From Paracoccaceae bacterium (GTDB taxonomy: Bacteria; Pseudomonadota; Alphaproteobacteria; Rhodobacterales; Rhodobacteraceae): 7,925 nt of DNA. A model generated the notes under the pieces. The model ran no database searches and was not told the origin of the DNA. It saw only the letters and a program-made list of their open reading frames with translations. Position numbers and translations under genes: made by a program. Shown here piece after piece: positions 1-5,644 of this stretch; positions within the stretch are counted from its first letter, which is position 1, and each line of letters opens with the position of its first letter. The stretch covers positions 1 to 7,925 of the forward strand of contig DAOUQK010000162.1 in NCBI GenBank assembly GCA_030625695.1, written 5' to 3'.

Positions 1-276
1 ATCATCCTTTATGTGTTGTTTGTCCCGGTGGCTTTGTTCATTTTCTGGGGCCTGAACGGATTCTTGCTGGGGCGGGAATATTTCATGCTGGCAGCGATGC
101 GCCGGATTGGTCGCAAAGGTGCAAAAGAGCTGCGCTCAAAGTATATGGGCAAGGTGTGGATGGCGGGCATTTTGATGGCGATGCCTTTGTCGGTGCCGTT
201 GCTTAACTTGTTTATCCCGATTCTGGGTGCCGCGACGTTTACGCATTTATTTCATAACCTTGAGGGGCGTTCTTAA
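1..276 (+). CDS. EI24/CysZ-type membrane protein, C-terminal part
   Basis: The reading frame is open from base 1 and ends at TAA 274-276, so only the last 91 residues are present and the start lies outside the window. The visible part has a hydrophobic segment at the left edge (around FVPVALFIFWGLNGFLLG), the motif NGFLLGREYF, a basic stretch (AMRRIGRKGAKELRSKY), then a second hydrophobic segment ending in PLLNLFIPILGAATFTHLFH. This pattern is characteristic of the EI24 domain family, which includes the sulfate permease CysZ; many alphaproteobacterial members are annotated only as EI24 proteins. The product is an inner-membrane protein. Its substrate cannot be told from this fragment, so no gene symbol is given. 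The stop codon overlaps that of the convergent GH25 gene in a shared TTAA, leaving no room for a terminator between them. Confidence 0.85.
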   Translation: MILYVLFVPVALFIFWGLNGFLLGREYFMLAAMRRIGRKGAKELRSKYMGKVWMAGILMAMPLSVPLLNLFIPILGAATFTHLFHNLEGRS

Positions 277-1103
277 GTCGGATCAGCCTCCGGATCTGCC
301 CATAACAACCACGCCGTGGGCGAGCCGCGAAAGACATTCACATCAACCTTGCCGTCGATGCCGGGCATCAGCCCGGTGCCGGAATATTGCCAGAACGTCC
401 ACGCGGCCCTTGGATAAACTTCACTTGGATGGCCAGCCACCGAGCGCAGCCAGAATTCAGTGCCGCCAAGTCGTCCGATACCGGTTTCCTGGAAGAAATC
501 CACCGTGGTATAGACCACCGGGCGTTGGCCGTAATGCGCCTCAAGACTATCAAGAAAACGCCGCGCTTCGGCGCGCACCCTGGCACCGTCCGGTTTCAAA
601 CGACACGTTGCCGAGCGGGGGTTCCATTCCATGTCCAATACATGCGGCAAACCCGTTGGATCACGCGGTACATGTTTGATGAACCATCGCGCCTGTTCGG
701 CGGCAGGGCGGCAGAAATAGAAATAGTGGTAGGCACCGCGTTTTACCCCGGCGGCTTTGGCCCCTTGCCAATAAGTGGTGAACTTGGGGTCGGCCACGTC
801 GCCGCCTTCGGTGGCTTTCATAAAGACAAAACTGACCCCGGCGGATTTGGCTTCGGCCCAGTTGATATCACCCTGCCAGCGTGAAATATCTATGCCGTGG
901 ATCGGATAGGACCATGGACGGCGGCCCGTCCAATCATACGGATCATCATCGCTAAATCTGGGGTATTTGACCAAGGCCGCAAGGGCGGCAGGGTCGGGTT
1001 TGGGCGGTTGTTCCGCGGGCACAGGAACCGGAACAGGTTCAGGGTGGGCACAGCCCGTCAGCAGGGCGGTAATCAGTGCCAGGCGGGCCAACCGTCCGAT
1101 CAC
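273..1103 (-). CDS. GH25 (lysozyme-type) peptidoglycan hydrolase, lipoprotein
   Basis: This is a 276-residue glycoside hydrolase family 25 protein. GH25 enzymes cleave the beta-1,4 MurNAc-GlcNAc bond of peptidoglycan. Counting from the GTG at 1103, residues 1-17 form a short lipoprotein signal with lipobox LTGC and acylated Cys18 followed by Ala. A Pro/Val-rich linker follows, and the GH25 domain runs from about residue 65 to the end. Family motifs are HGIDISRWQG (Asp72), FVFMKATEG, GAYHYFYF, and VLDMEWN with the acidic pair Asp157 and Glu159. The late segment WTFWQYSGTG and DVNVF are also typical. The product is probably anchored in the outer membrane facing the periplasm and may act in wall remodelling. 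An in-frame TTG at 1130 would add nine residues and overlap the upstream DUF1467 gene by 17 bases; I prefer GTG 1103 because it gives a standard-length signal and has AGTGAG upstream. It is probably co-transcribed with the two upstream minus-strand genes. Confidence 0.92.
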   Translation of the reverse strand: MIGRLARLALITALLTGCAHPEPVPVPVPAEQPPKPDPAALAALVKYPRFSDDDPYDWTGRRPWSYPIHGIDISRWQGDINWAEAKSAGVSFVFMKATEGGDVADPKFTTYWQGAKAAGVKRGAYHYFYFCRPAAEQARWFIKHVPRDPTGLPHVLDMEWNPRSATCRLKPDGARVRAEARRFLDSLEAHYGQRPVVYTTVDFFQETGIGRLGGTEFWLRSVAGHPSEVYPRAAWTFWQYSGTGLMPGIDGKVDVNVFRGSPTAWLLWADPEADPT

Positions 1104-1113
1104 TGGGTTCGAC

Positions 1114-1371
1114 TCACTTTTGCCAGCCAAGATCAGAAATACTGATCCAACCGGACAGGATGATGCCCGTGATGATCAGCCACAAAACCGCAGCGATCAT
1201 TGTGGTAATGATCGCCTTTTTCTTCAGATGGTGATGTTCGGGCGCACCAGCATGGGTGCCGGGGACAACCTTATTCAGGTCGCCTTGGGTTTGCACCCGG
1301 ATTGGCAGGGCTATGAAAAAGGTCAGGAACCAAATGACGACGTAAAGGACAATTGCCGAGGTGATAGCCAT
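1114..1371 (-). CDS. DUF1467 family small membrane protein
   Basis: This gene encodes an 85-residue protein with two predicted transmembrane helices, roughly residues 4-24 and 54-74. Between them is a polar loop carrying the family-typical RVQTQGD and the His/Lys-rich APEHHHLKKKA. The DUF1467 family is almost confined to alphaproteobacteria and has no established function. The frame is open upstream to 1458, but I place the start at ATG 1369-1371 because AGGA lies nine bases upstream and the first helix then begins immediately, as in family members. It lies 73 bases downstream of the epimerase gene, and its stop is 10 bases before the preferred start of the GH25 gene, consistent with one operon. 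Next to an epimerase gene is a context I associate with this family, but that is recollection, not shown here. Confidence 0.9.
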   Translation of the reverse strand: MAITSAIVLYVVIWFLTFFIALPIRVQTQGDLNKVVPGTHAGAPEHHHLKKKAIITTMIAAVLWLIITGIILSGWISISDLGWQK

Positions 1372-1444
1372 GGGGTGGGGTCCTGTCAGGTTAATCTGCA
1401 CCCTAAATAGGGCGCTGGTGGCAAAGGTAAAGGTCGGGTCGCGA

Positions 1445-1849
1445 TCAGGCCTGCTCAAGCTCGATCAGACAGCCTTGGAAGTCCTTGGGATGCAGGAACA
1501 AAACCGGCTTGCCGTGGGCGCCGATTTTGGGGTCTCCGCCTCCCAGCACTCGCGCGCCCTCGGTCAGCAAATGGTCACGGGCGACGATGATATCGTCAAC
1601 CTCGTAACAGATGTGGTGCATGCCACCACTGGGGTTTTTGGCCAGGAATGCAGTGATCGGGCTGTTGTCACCCAAGGGGTACAACAGTTCGATCTTGGTG
1701 TTGGGCAAGTCGATGAATACCACGGTGACGCCGTGGTCAGGTTCGTCCTTGGGTGCGCCGACATTAGCCCCCAACATGGTGCGATACTGTGCGGCAGCAG
1801 CGTCAAGGTCGGGAACGGCGATGGCGACATGGTTCAGACGGCCAATCAT
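1445..1849 (-). CDS. mce: methylmalonyl-CoA epimerase
   Basis: The 134-residue product interconverts the R and S forms of methylmalonyl-CoA. This links propionyl-CoA carboxylase to the B12-dependent methylmalonyl-CoA mutase and so feeds propionyl-CoA from odd-chain fatty acids and branched amino acids into succinyl-CoA. It is a cytoplasmic, metal-dependent member of the vicinal oxygen chelate (glyoxalase) superfamily. Visible landmarks are the opening LNHVAIAVPDLDAA with ligand His7, TKIELLYPLGDNSPI with Glu54, GGMHHICYEVDDI with the second His (78/79, likely 79), and the closing FLHPKDFQGCLIELEQ with ligand Glu130. The length is normal for the family. The start at ATG 1847-1849 is supported by AAAGGA seven bases upstream. 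It is the first gene of the minus-strand unit with DUF1467 and GH25. Confidence 0.95.
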   Translation of the reverse strand: MIGRLNHVAIAVPDLDAAAAQYRTMLGANVGAPKDEPDHGVTVVFIDLPNTKIELLYPLGDNSPITAFLAKNPSGGMHHICYEVDDIIVARDHLLTEGARVLGGGDPKIGAHGKPVLFLHPKDFQGCLIELEQA

Positions 1850-1879
1850 GATGAAATCCTTTGGGTTTTACGGACCCCG

Positions 1880-1908
1880 CTTATGCGCGTCAGGGCGGGC
1901 GGCAACAA
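1880..1908 (-). promoter_or_regulatory. possible promoter of the mce unit
   Basis: On the minus strand TTGTTG (1908-1903) and CATAAG (1885-1880) are separated by 17 bases and sit 31 bases or more upstream of the epimerase start. They match sigma-70 -35 and -10 hexamers only partly, so this is a weak inference from position and spacing. The 128-base divergent gap 1850-1977 must hold promoters for both directions. Confidence 0.25.
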
Positions 1909-1977
1909 GTGTGCAAATTAGCCGCTCGCGTTAACTGCTTGTTAGCCATCGAGCGCTAGCCTGACCCTTGTCTGCTG

Positions 1978-2712
1978 ATGAAAGGGCCCCCCGTGGATGA
2001 TCGAGACCCCTTTGCCGCCACCAACCGGCTGCCTACTCCGAACCGGCCTTTGCTGGGCCTGACCATTCTGGTGGTCGAAGACAGCCGTTTTGCCTGTGAG
2101 GCGATGCGCCTGTTGTGTTTACGCTCTGGCGCGCGGATCAGGCGGGCGGATTGCCTGAAATCGGCGCGACGGCATTTGCAAACGTACCGTCCGTCGGTGA
2201 TTGTTGTCGATCTTGGTCTGCCCGATGGGTCGGGCGTGGACCTGATTGCTGAACTGGCGGAAACTGTGCCGCGGGTGTCGGTCATTCTGGGCACCTCAGG
2301 CGACGATTTCGGTGAACAGGCGGCGATTGCGGCCGGGGCTGACGGGTTCCTGAATAAACCGGTGTCTTCACTGGCGGCGTTTCAGCACGAAGTGTTGTCG
2401 CGCCTGCCTGCCGACCGACAACCGGTTGGACCACGGGTTGTGTCGGACGAGGAAATTCAACCGGATCAGATGGCTTATCAGGATGACATGGCCCATGTGG
2501 CAGATGTCCTGAGCGATCGATATGACGAACAAGTGCTGGATTACGTGGCACAATTTCTTAGTGGCGTGGCGCGGAGCGCACGCGATACGGCACTGGCGGA
2601 TGCGGCGGCACGACTGGCGCAATCGCGTGCCAGCGGTGCACCGGTGGCGACGGACACGGCCCGCATTGCCGGGTTGGTACAGCAACGGCTGGAACAGAAA
2701 AGGGCGATATAA
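1978..2712 (+). CDS. receiver-domain response regulator with undefined C-terminal region
   Basis: The product is 244 residues. After a polar N-terminus, a CheY-like receiver domain spans about residues 28-143. It has the acidic pair Glu34-Asp35 in ILVVEDS, the phospho-acceptor Asp78 in VIVVDLGLPDGSG, Thr106/Ser107 in LGTSG and Lys127 in LNKPVS, so it should be phosphorylatable by a histidine kinase or phosphotransfer protein. The remaining ~100 residues are mainly helical in appearance, with an Ala/Arg-rich end, and show no recognisable HTH, GGDEF, EAL or kinase motif. It may therefore signal through protein contacts. No kinase gene is in the window. ATG 1978 has no clear Shine-Dalgarno; GTG 1993, five codons in, is preceded by AAAGGG six bases upstream and is an equally plausible start. 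The stop TAA 2710-2712 directly touches the next ATG. Confidence 0.88.
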   Translation: MKGPPVDDRDPFAATNRLPTPNRPLLGLTILVVEDSRFACEAMRLLCLRSGARIRRADCLKSARRHLQTYRPSVIVVDLGLPDGSGVDLIAELAETVPRVSVILGTSGDDFGEQAAIAAGADGFLNKPVSSLAAFQHEVLSRLPADRQPVGPRVVSDEEIQPDQMAYQDDMAHVADVLSDRYDEQVLDYVAQFLSGVARSARDTALADAAARLAQSRASGAPVATDTARIAGLVQQRLEQKRAI

Positions 2713-2859
2713 ATGATTGTAACCTTCATGATTGCGCTTTGTGCGCTGGCCATCGCCCTTTATGTTCAGGCGCGAATGGCGGCACGGGAATTCCGGCGAC
2801 ATCGCGGGTTGAGTGACCTGCGCCCGGTGCAGAAATTGGTGTTGAAACACCGGAATTGA
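2713..2859 (+). CDS. 48-residue single-pass membrane protein
   Basis: The ATG at 2713 follows the response-regulator stop with no base between them, so translation is probably coupled; AGGG about nine bases upstream can serve as ribosome site. The product has one hydrophobic helix (residues 2-19, IVTFMIALCALAIALYV) and a strongly basic tail containing RMAAREFRRHRG and ending LVLKHRN. That arrangement predicts an inner-membrane anchor with the basic C-terminus in the cytoplasm. I do not recognise a family. Abutment to a signalling gene suggests a shared transcript and possibly a membrane partner of the regulator, which is inference only. Confidence 0.6.
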   Translation: MIVTFMIALCALAIALYVQARMAAREFRRHRGLSDLRPVQKLVLKHRN

Positions 2860-3249
2860 ATTGACGATTGATCCGTCACAGAGGCCCTAAGCGGGGCTAG
2901 CCGATTAGCGCGCTGTTGGCGTAAGGGCCAGGCTTGCAGCAGGGGATGAAATTCATCAGGGCTTTATTCTGGACGCCAATCAACTATCCGGTGCGCCGTA
3001 GGCGCTCATTTGGATTACACCTGCCTGACAAAAATAGCGCCGAACTGACAAGTCACGGCGGCTGTCGCGTGCCTTTCTGGTCCTGCATCTGTTTTGGCCC
3101 GCCCAAGCGCGTGCTGCGCCGTCTCTGCCGCGGCTTGCTATTTGATGGATGTTTCACGGGCAGAGACATGTTCCGCGTCGGCACCGTTCAGGCACACCCG
3201 TGCCTCGTCTTCGGTCACTTCCGCTTGAGTGAGATGCATTTCTAAATCT
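2860..3249. other. gene-free stretch with a decayed minus-strand frame
   Basis: No intact gene is supported here. A weak GC hairpin (GCCC at 2884-2887, GGGC at 2894-2897) just after the 48-residue gene could be a terminator remnant but has no T-run. From 3239 down to 3015 on the minus strand a frame begins MHLTQAEVTEDEARVCLNG, meets TAG at 3138-3140, and stays open to TAA 3015-3017. Its residue content looks protein-like, but I cannot name a family. The opposite-strand frame 2934-3245 is Cys/Arg/Phe-rich and looks like a shadow. Confidence 0.45.
3015..3239 (-). pseudogene. possible decayed gene with in-frame amber codon
   Basis: ATG 3237-3239 opens 33 codons of acidic, Ala-rich sequence, followed by TAG 3138-3140 and then 40 more codons in the same frame (beginning QAAAETAQHALGRAK) before TAA. 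Both halves have protein-like composition, unlike most random frames in this area. No ribosome site precedes the ATG and no family is recognised, so a broken gene fragment is the best reading. It may also be chance. Confidence 0.22.
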
Positions 3250-3255
3250 AGGAGG
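3250..3255 (+). promoter_or_regulatory. near-perfect ribosome binding site AGGAGG
   Basis: AGGAGG is followed by the six-base spacer GCAATT and ATG 3262. It is the strongest Shine-Dalgarno sequence in the window, yet the frame it serves stops after 16 codons. Confidence 0.5.
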
Positions 3256-3261
3256 GCAATT

Positions 3262-3312
3262 ATGTCGCCACTACACGGATTTCAGCGGGGGTGGTTCTTC
3301 CACCAAAATTAG
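3262..3312 (+). CDS. 16-codon micro-ORF behind a strong RBS, or frameshifted gene start
   Basis: The frame reads MSPLHGFQRGWFFHQN then TAG 3310-3312. It starts six bases after AGGAGG. Either it is a short leader peptide, or it is the start of a broken gene. In support of the second, another frame from 3264 (VATTRISAGVVLPPKLGA onward) stays open to TGA 3426-3428 and has protein-like residues, so a one-base change near the start codon would join the strong ribosome site to a ~54-residue product. Neither product is recognised. Confidence 0.22.
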   Translation: MSPLHGFQRGWFFHQN

Positions 3313-3440
3313 GCGCTCTAATCGTAGGTATTTTGGATGGCCGAACCGAAAGGCCCAAAGGCGTGAATAGTGACAACGCCGGTGAAAATTGGGCAGAGAC
3401 TTCATTATTCGCTACACTGCCAGGTTGATAAAGGATCGCC

Positions 3441-3536
3441 ATGGGGTCAGCCCGTCAAAATCAGGTAGCAAACCAAGCGCCGAGTCCACCTCAATCTTCA
3501 ATTATAGCAGTCGCCAACTTATCGCTTTCAGCATGA
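3441..3536 (+). CDS. 31-residue micro-ORF with good RBS
   Basis: ATG 3441 is preceded by AAAGGA at 3430-3435 with a five-base spacer. The product is polar at first (MGSARQNQVANQAPSPPQSS) and hydrophobic at its end (SIIAVANLSLSA). TGA 3534-3536 overlaps the next ATG as ATGA, the usual arrangement of translationally coupled genes. No family is recognised and the region may be decayed, so this is tentative. Confidence 0.22.
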   Translation: MGSARQNQVANQAPSPPQSSIIAVANLSLSA

Positions 3537-3682
3537 GAGAACGCGGCCTGAGTCCTCCTTCGGTGTCGCGGATTCAGAACATAGCAACGGGTGAAAAACA
3601 GGAACCATCCCAGTACCAAAAAATGCGATCAATGTGGATCGGTAGAGGATTCGACGACGAAAATGATGTGGACATGATTTAG
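3533..3682 (+). CDS. 49-residue frame, weakly HTH-like, overlapping the previous one
   Basis: The start shares ATGA with the preceding micro-ORF. The segment GLSPPSVSRIQNIATGEKQ followed by EPSQYQKM has the look of the recognition half of a Cro/XRE-type helix-turn-helix (SxSxVSRIxxG...PS), but the N-terminal helices of such a domain are missing and the end (FDDENDVDMI) is acidic. The same frame is open further upstream to about 3389. The nested palindrome at 3682-3729 begins at its stop codon. It could be a truncated regulator, a genuine small protein or chance. Confidence 0.25.
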   Translation: MRERGLSPPSVSRIQNIATGEKQEPSQYQKMRSMWIGRGFDDENDVDMI

Positions 3683-3729
3683 TGTTCACACTGACACACA
3701 CTCAGTGTGTGAATGCATTTGGTGAACAC
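3682..3729. repeat. nested inverted repeats
   Basis: The outer arms GTGTTCAC (3682-3689) and GTGAACAC (3722-3729) are perfect reverse complements. Inside them CACACACT (3695-3702) and AGTGTGTG (3704-3711) form a second perfect 8-base palindrome around a single C. TTCACACTGA at 3685-3694 can also pair with the right inner arm, with a bulge, so alternative foldings exist. There is no T-run, so a rho-independent terminator is unlikely. An operator, a recombination or insertion site, or an element end are possible. The arms are directly visible; the role is unknown. Confidence 0.6.
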
Positions 3730-3767
3730 GCCTGACACTCTTGGAATACCGACGAAGTATTCAGAAG

Positions 3768-3872
3768 TTAGAAATGGGCCCCCGCGGCTGCCCGCTCGCC
3801 TGCCGTCGCGCCGCGGGCGAATAACGCCTCAAGCTTGATCAGTCGTTCTCTGATGTTCTGAAACTCGTCCAT
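3768..3872 (-). pseudogene. truncated DUF2786-like protein fragment
   Basis: ATG 3870-3872 begins a 34-residue frame starting MDEFQNIRERLIKLEALF and then ARGATAGERAAAG, ending AHF-stop at 3768. The pattern IRxxLIKLxALxxRGATxGExAAA resembles the opening helix and loop of DUF2786-type proteins, often found on phages and other mobile DNA. The similarity stops abruptly at the conserved Ala-rich stretch, where the family would continue for many more residues. The break lies about 40 bases from the nested palindrome, so an insertion or deletion there is likely. A minus-strand extension back to 3998 is open but does not look coding. Recognition is from memory and moderate. Confidence 0.4.
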
Positions 3873-3978
3873 TGGATCCGAAGCGCCCCATTTCTCGTTT
3901 TCACGACACAAACATTGTCGGAGCTGTAGGGTCAAGCAAACTAACGGGCCTGTGCGCGGAGCCGTTCGAACAGCCATG

Positions 3979-4040
3979 GCCACCCGGATCACGGGCACTG
4001 GCTAGCCCCGAGAACCAGAGGCCCCCGCACGGCATGCGGA
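3979..4040. other. run of three short hairpins, possible structured RNA
   Basis: Three perfect small stems follow one another: CCCG 3983-3986 with CGGG 3992-3995, CTGG 3998-4001 with CCAG 4015-4018, and CCGCA 4025-4029 with TGCGG 4035-4039. GCC 3980-3982 region and GGC 4000-4002 could extend the first, though that competes with the second stem. Each stem alone could be chance in GC-rich DNA; their close succession in a region without genes is what draws attention. No known RNA family is recognised. Confidence 0.15.
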
Positions 4041-4070
4041 AAGGAAGAGCTGTCATCAGTGGCAGCCGCC

Positions 4071-4085
4071 AAGTCAGCCTGACTT
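4071..4085. repeat. 15-base interrupted palindrome
   Basis: AAGTCAG (4071-4077) and CTGACTT (4079-4085) are perfect reverse complements around one C. The site is 36 bases beyond the stop of the minus-strand esterase gene. The one-base centre and lack of a T-run argue against a classical terminator; a protein-binding site is possible. Confidence 0.45.
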
Positions 4086-4120
4086 AGAAGTTTCCAAGTC
4101 GCTGAAGCCGCGGGCGTCGG

Positions 4121-5068
4121 TTATTTCCAAATAGTTTCCAGGAATCGCGCCGAAACCACGTGCGCGCGCTCGGCGTCATCAACCAGTCCCAGATAGCCGA
4201 AAAACCCGTGGATCATGCCCTTGAACTCGACATGCTCGACCAACACATCTGCGGCTTTCAACTGAGCCGCATAATCGCGGCCCTCCTCGCGCAGTACATC
4301 ACATTCGGCGGTCAGGATCAGCGCGGGCGGCAGGTCAGTGTGCGAGGCTGCATTGCGCGGAGTTGCACGCCAATCGCCCCGTAGTTCAGGGTCCGGAAGA
4401 TATCGTTCCATGAACCAGCTCACTGTGTCGGCTTCGAGAATCCCATACCCTTTTCCATAGCGCGCGTAGCTCTGCGTGCCGCCACGATAGTCGATGACCG
4501 GATAGATCAGGACCTGCGCGGAAATATCAAAGGCAGCATTATCGCGTGCCATCAAAGCGACCACAGCGGCCAGATTCCCACCGGCACTGTCACCGCAGAC
4601 TGCCAACCGGGCAGGATCAATGCGCAGTACATCCGCATGACTGGCAACCCAGCGGGCCGCATCATACGCATCTTTAACAGCGGCAGGAAACGGATGCTCT
4701 GGCCCCATTCTGTAATCGACCGAAACCAGAGTGCAGCCGGTAGTGCGGGCCAAAAACCGGGCTGCTGTATCGTGCGTCTCGAGGCTGCCGAAAACATGGC
4801 CCCCGCCATGATAGAAGACTATGACTGGTGCCCGCACCTCGGCGGTTGTTCTGTAAATGCGAACAGGCACATGCCCGTAACCAGGTCCGGTCGAGGTATT
4901 TTCGACCTTGAGAACATCGGGGGGCGGATAGTCTTCGCGCCTGGCAGCGGACATGTTTTCGACCAGGGTTCGGGCGTCTTGTGCCGAAAGATCCTGTATT
5001 TTTGGAATGCCCAGTTTGACGGTTCGGTCGATTATGGCCTGTATCTGCGGGTGAACGTCATCAGGCAT
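4121..5068 (-). CDS. alpha/beta hydrolase, hormone-sensitive-lipase (family IV) esterase
   Basis: The 315-residue product is a serine carboxylesterase of the bacterial HSL family, which hydrolyses short-chain acyl or aryl esters in the cytoplasm. The helical cap occupies about residues 1-60. The oxyanion-hole motif is HGGGHVFG (87-94), followed by VSVDYRMGPEHPFPAA. The nucleophile is Ser161 in GDSAGGN, the acid is Asp257 in ECDVLREEG and the base is His287 in GMIHGFFG, so the triad is complete. The length is typical and there is no signal peptide. The start is ATG 5066-5068; only a weak AAAAGAG lies close upstream. No co-directional neighbour is close, so it is likely monocistronic. The natural substrate cannot be deduced. 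Confidence 0.93.
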   Translation of the reverse strand: MPDDVHPQIQAIIDRTVKLGIPKIQDLSAQDARTLVENMSAARREDYPPPDVLKVENTSTGPGYGHVPVRIYRTTAEVRAPVIVFYHGGGHVFGSLETHDTAARFLARTTGCTLVSVDYRMGPEHPFPAAVKDAYDAARWVASHADVLRIDPARLAVCGDSAGGNLAAVVALMARDNAAFDISAQVLIYPVIDYRGGTQSYARYGKGYGILEADTVSWFMERYLPDPELRGDWRATPRNAASHTDLPPALILTAECDVLREEGRDYAAQLKAADVLVEHVEFKGMIHGFFGYLGLVDDAERAHVVSARFLETIWK

Positions 5069-5644
5069 ACTCTTTTCGCTTTCTGTTCTCAGTTTGGGAA
5101 ATCTAATTGCATGGCGGTGGCTTAAGCAAGTTGATTATATGCGCCAGCCAGGAGGGGCGAGCGATGGCCGGACTGGTGCCCCAGGATTAATTCCAAGACC
5201 GGAACGATTTTCCATCAGCTGATCTCGTTGCCATTTTCTTGTCTCCTTCATAGCAAACATTGCTCGAAAGAGACCGGAACTAAACTGGGACAAGACCATT
5301 TCGATCTCGATGCGACGAGACAAACCCATATGCGATTCCCCTGCACTACGCCCATCTATGGAGATTGCATGCAACGAGATATTGGCCCGCATCGAAAACT
5401 AAGGCTGAGCATGGAAAATGGCGTTGGAACAAACTCTTGGTCTTTTTTGTTGAAATATGTCGCTAGGCTGTAACCGTCCGGTGTCGCCGCTCTACCACAG
5501 ATGGCAAGGGCTTGTTATGGAAGAGCATTGCCTCTCATTTGTGTATCTGCAAGGATTCCGTCCTGGGTTGGAGCAAGGGTGATATTTCAAAACCGGGCGT
5601 GCACAAACAGTTACGTTAGACCACTTGAAAGGACCAACCAGGAC
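5069..5644. other. 576-base region without a supported gene
   Basis: This gap separates the divergent esterase and glutathione transferase genes. It is visibly less GC-rich than the genes around it. A minus-strand frame at 5135-5392 and a plus-strand frame at 5228-5473 are open, but neither has a ribosome site, recognisable motif or convincing codon use. A weak promoter-like pair on the plus strand, TTGTTG 5447-5452 and TGTAAC 5469-5474 with a 16-base spacer, could serve the transferase gene. Remnants of a decayed gene cannot be excluded. Confidence 0.4.

Noticed and set aside
227..1145. Several long plus-strand frames opposite the GH25 gene
   Set aside because: They are Arg/Pro/His-rich mirror frames of a gene with clear GH25 motifs and have no motifs of their own.
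1361..1934. Plus-strand frames opposite the epimerase gene
   Set aside because: They are antisense shadows; the minus strand encodes a complete, recognisable epimerase.
1918..1961. Three TAGCC-type repeats between the divergent epimerase and regulator genes
   Set aside because: The units are only five to six bases and unevenly spaced, so they are not enough to claim an operator array.
2883..2898. GC hairpin after the 48-residue gene as a terminator
   Set aside because: The stem has only four GC pairs plus a wobble and no T-run follows.
2934..3245. 103-codon plus-strand frame
   Set aside because: Its Cys-, Arg- and Phe-rich sequence has no recognisable motif, and no ribosome site precedes it. 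It probably only mirrors the other strand.
5135..5392. 85-codon minus-strand frame upstream of the esterase
   Set aside because: No ribosome site, no known motif and mixed codon use. It could be a remnant but cannot be supported.
5228..5473. 81-codon plus-strand frame in the esterase-transferase gap
   Set aside because: It has no motif and no ribosome site, and it overlaps another equally weak frame.
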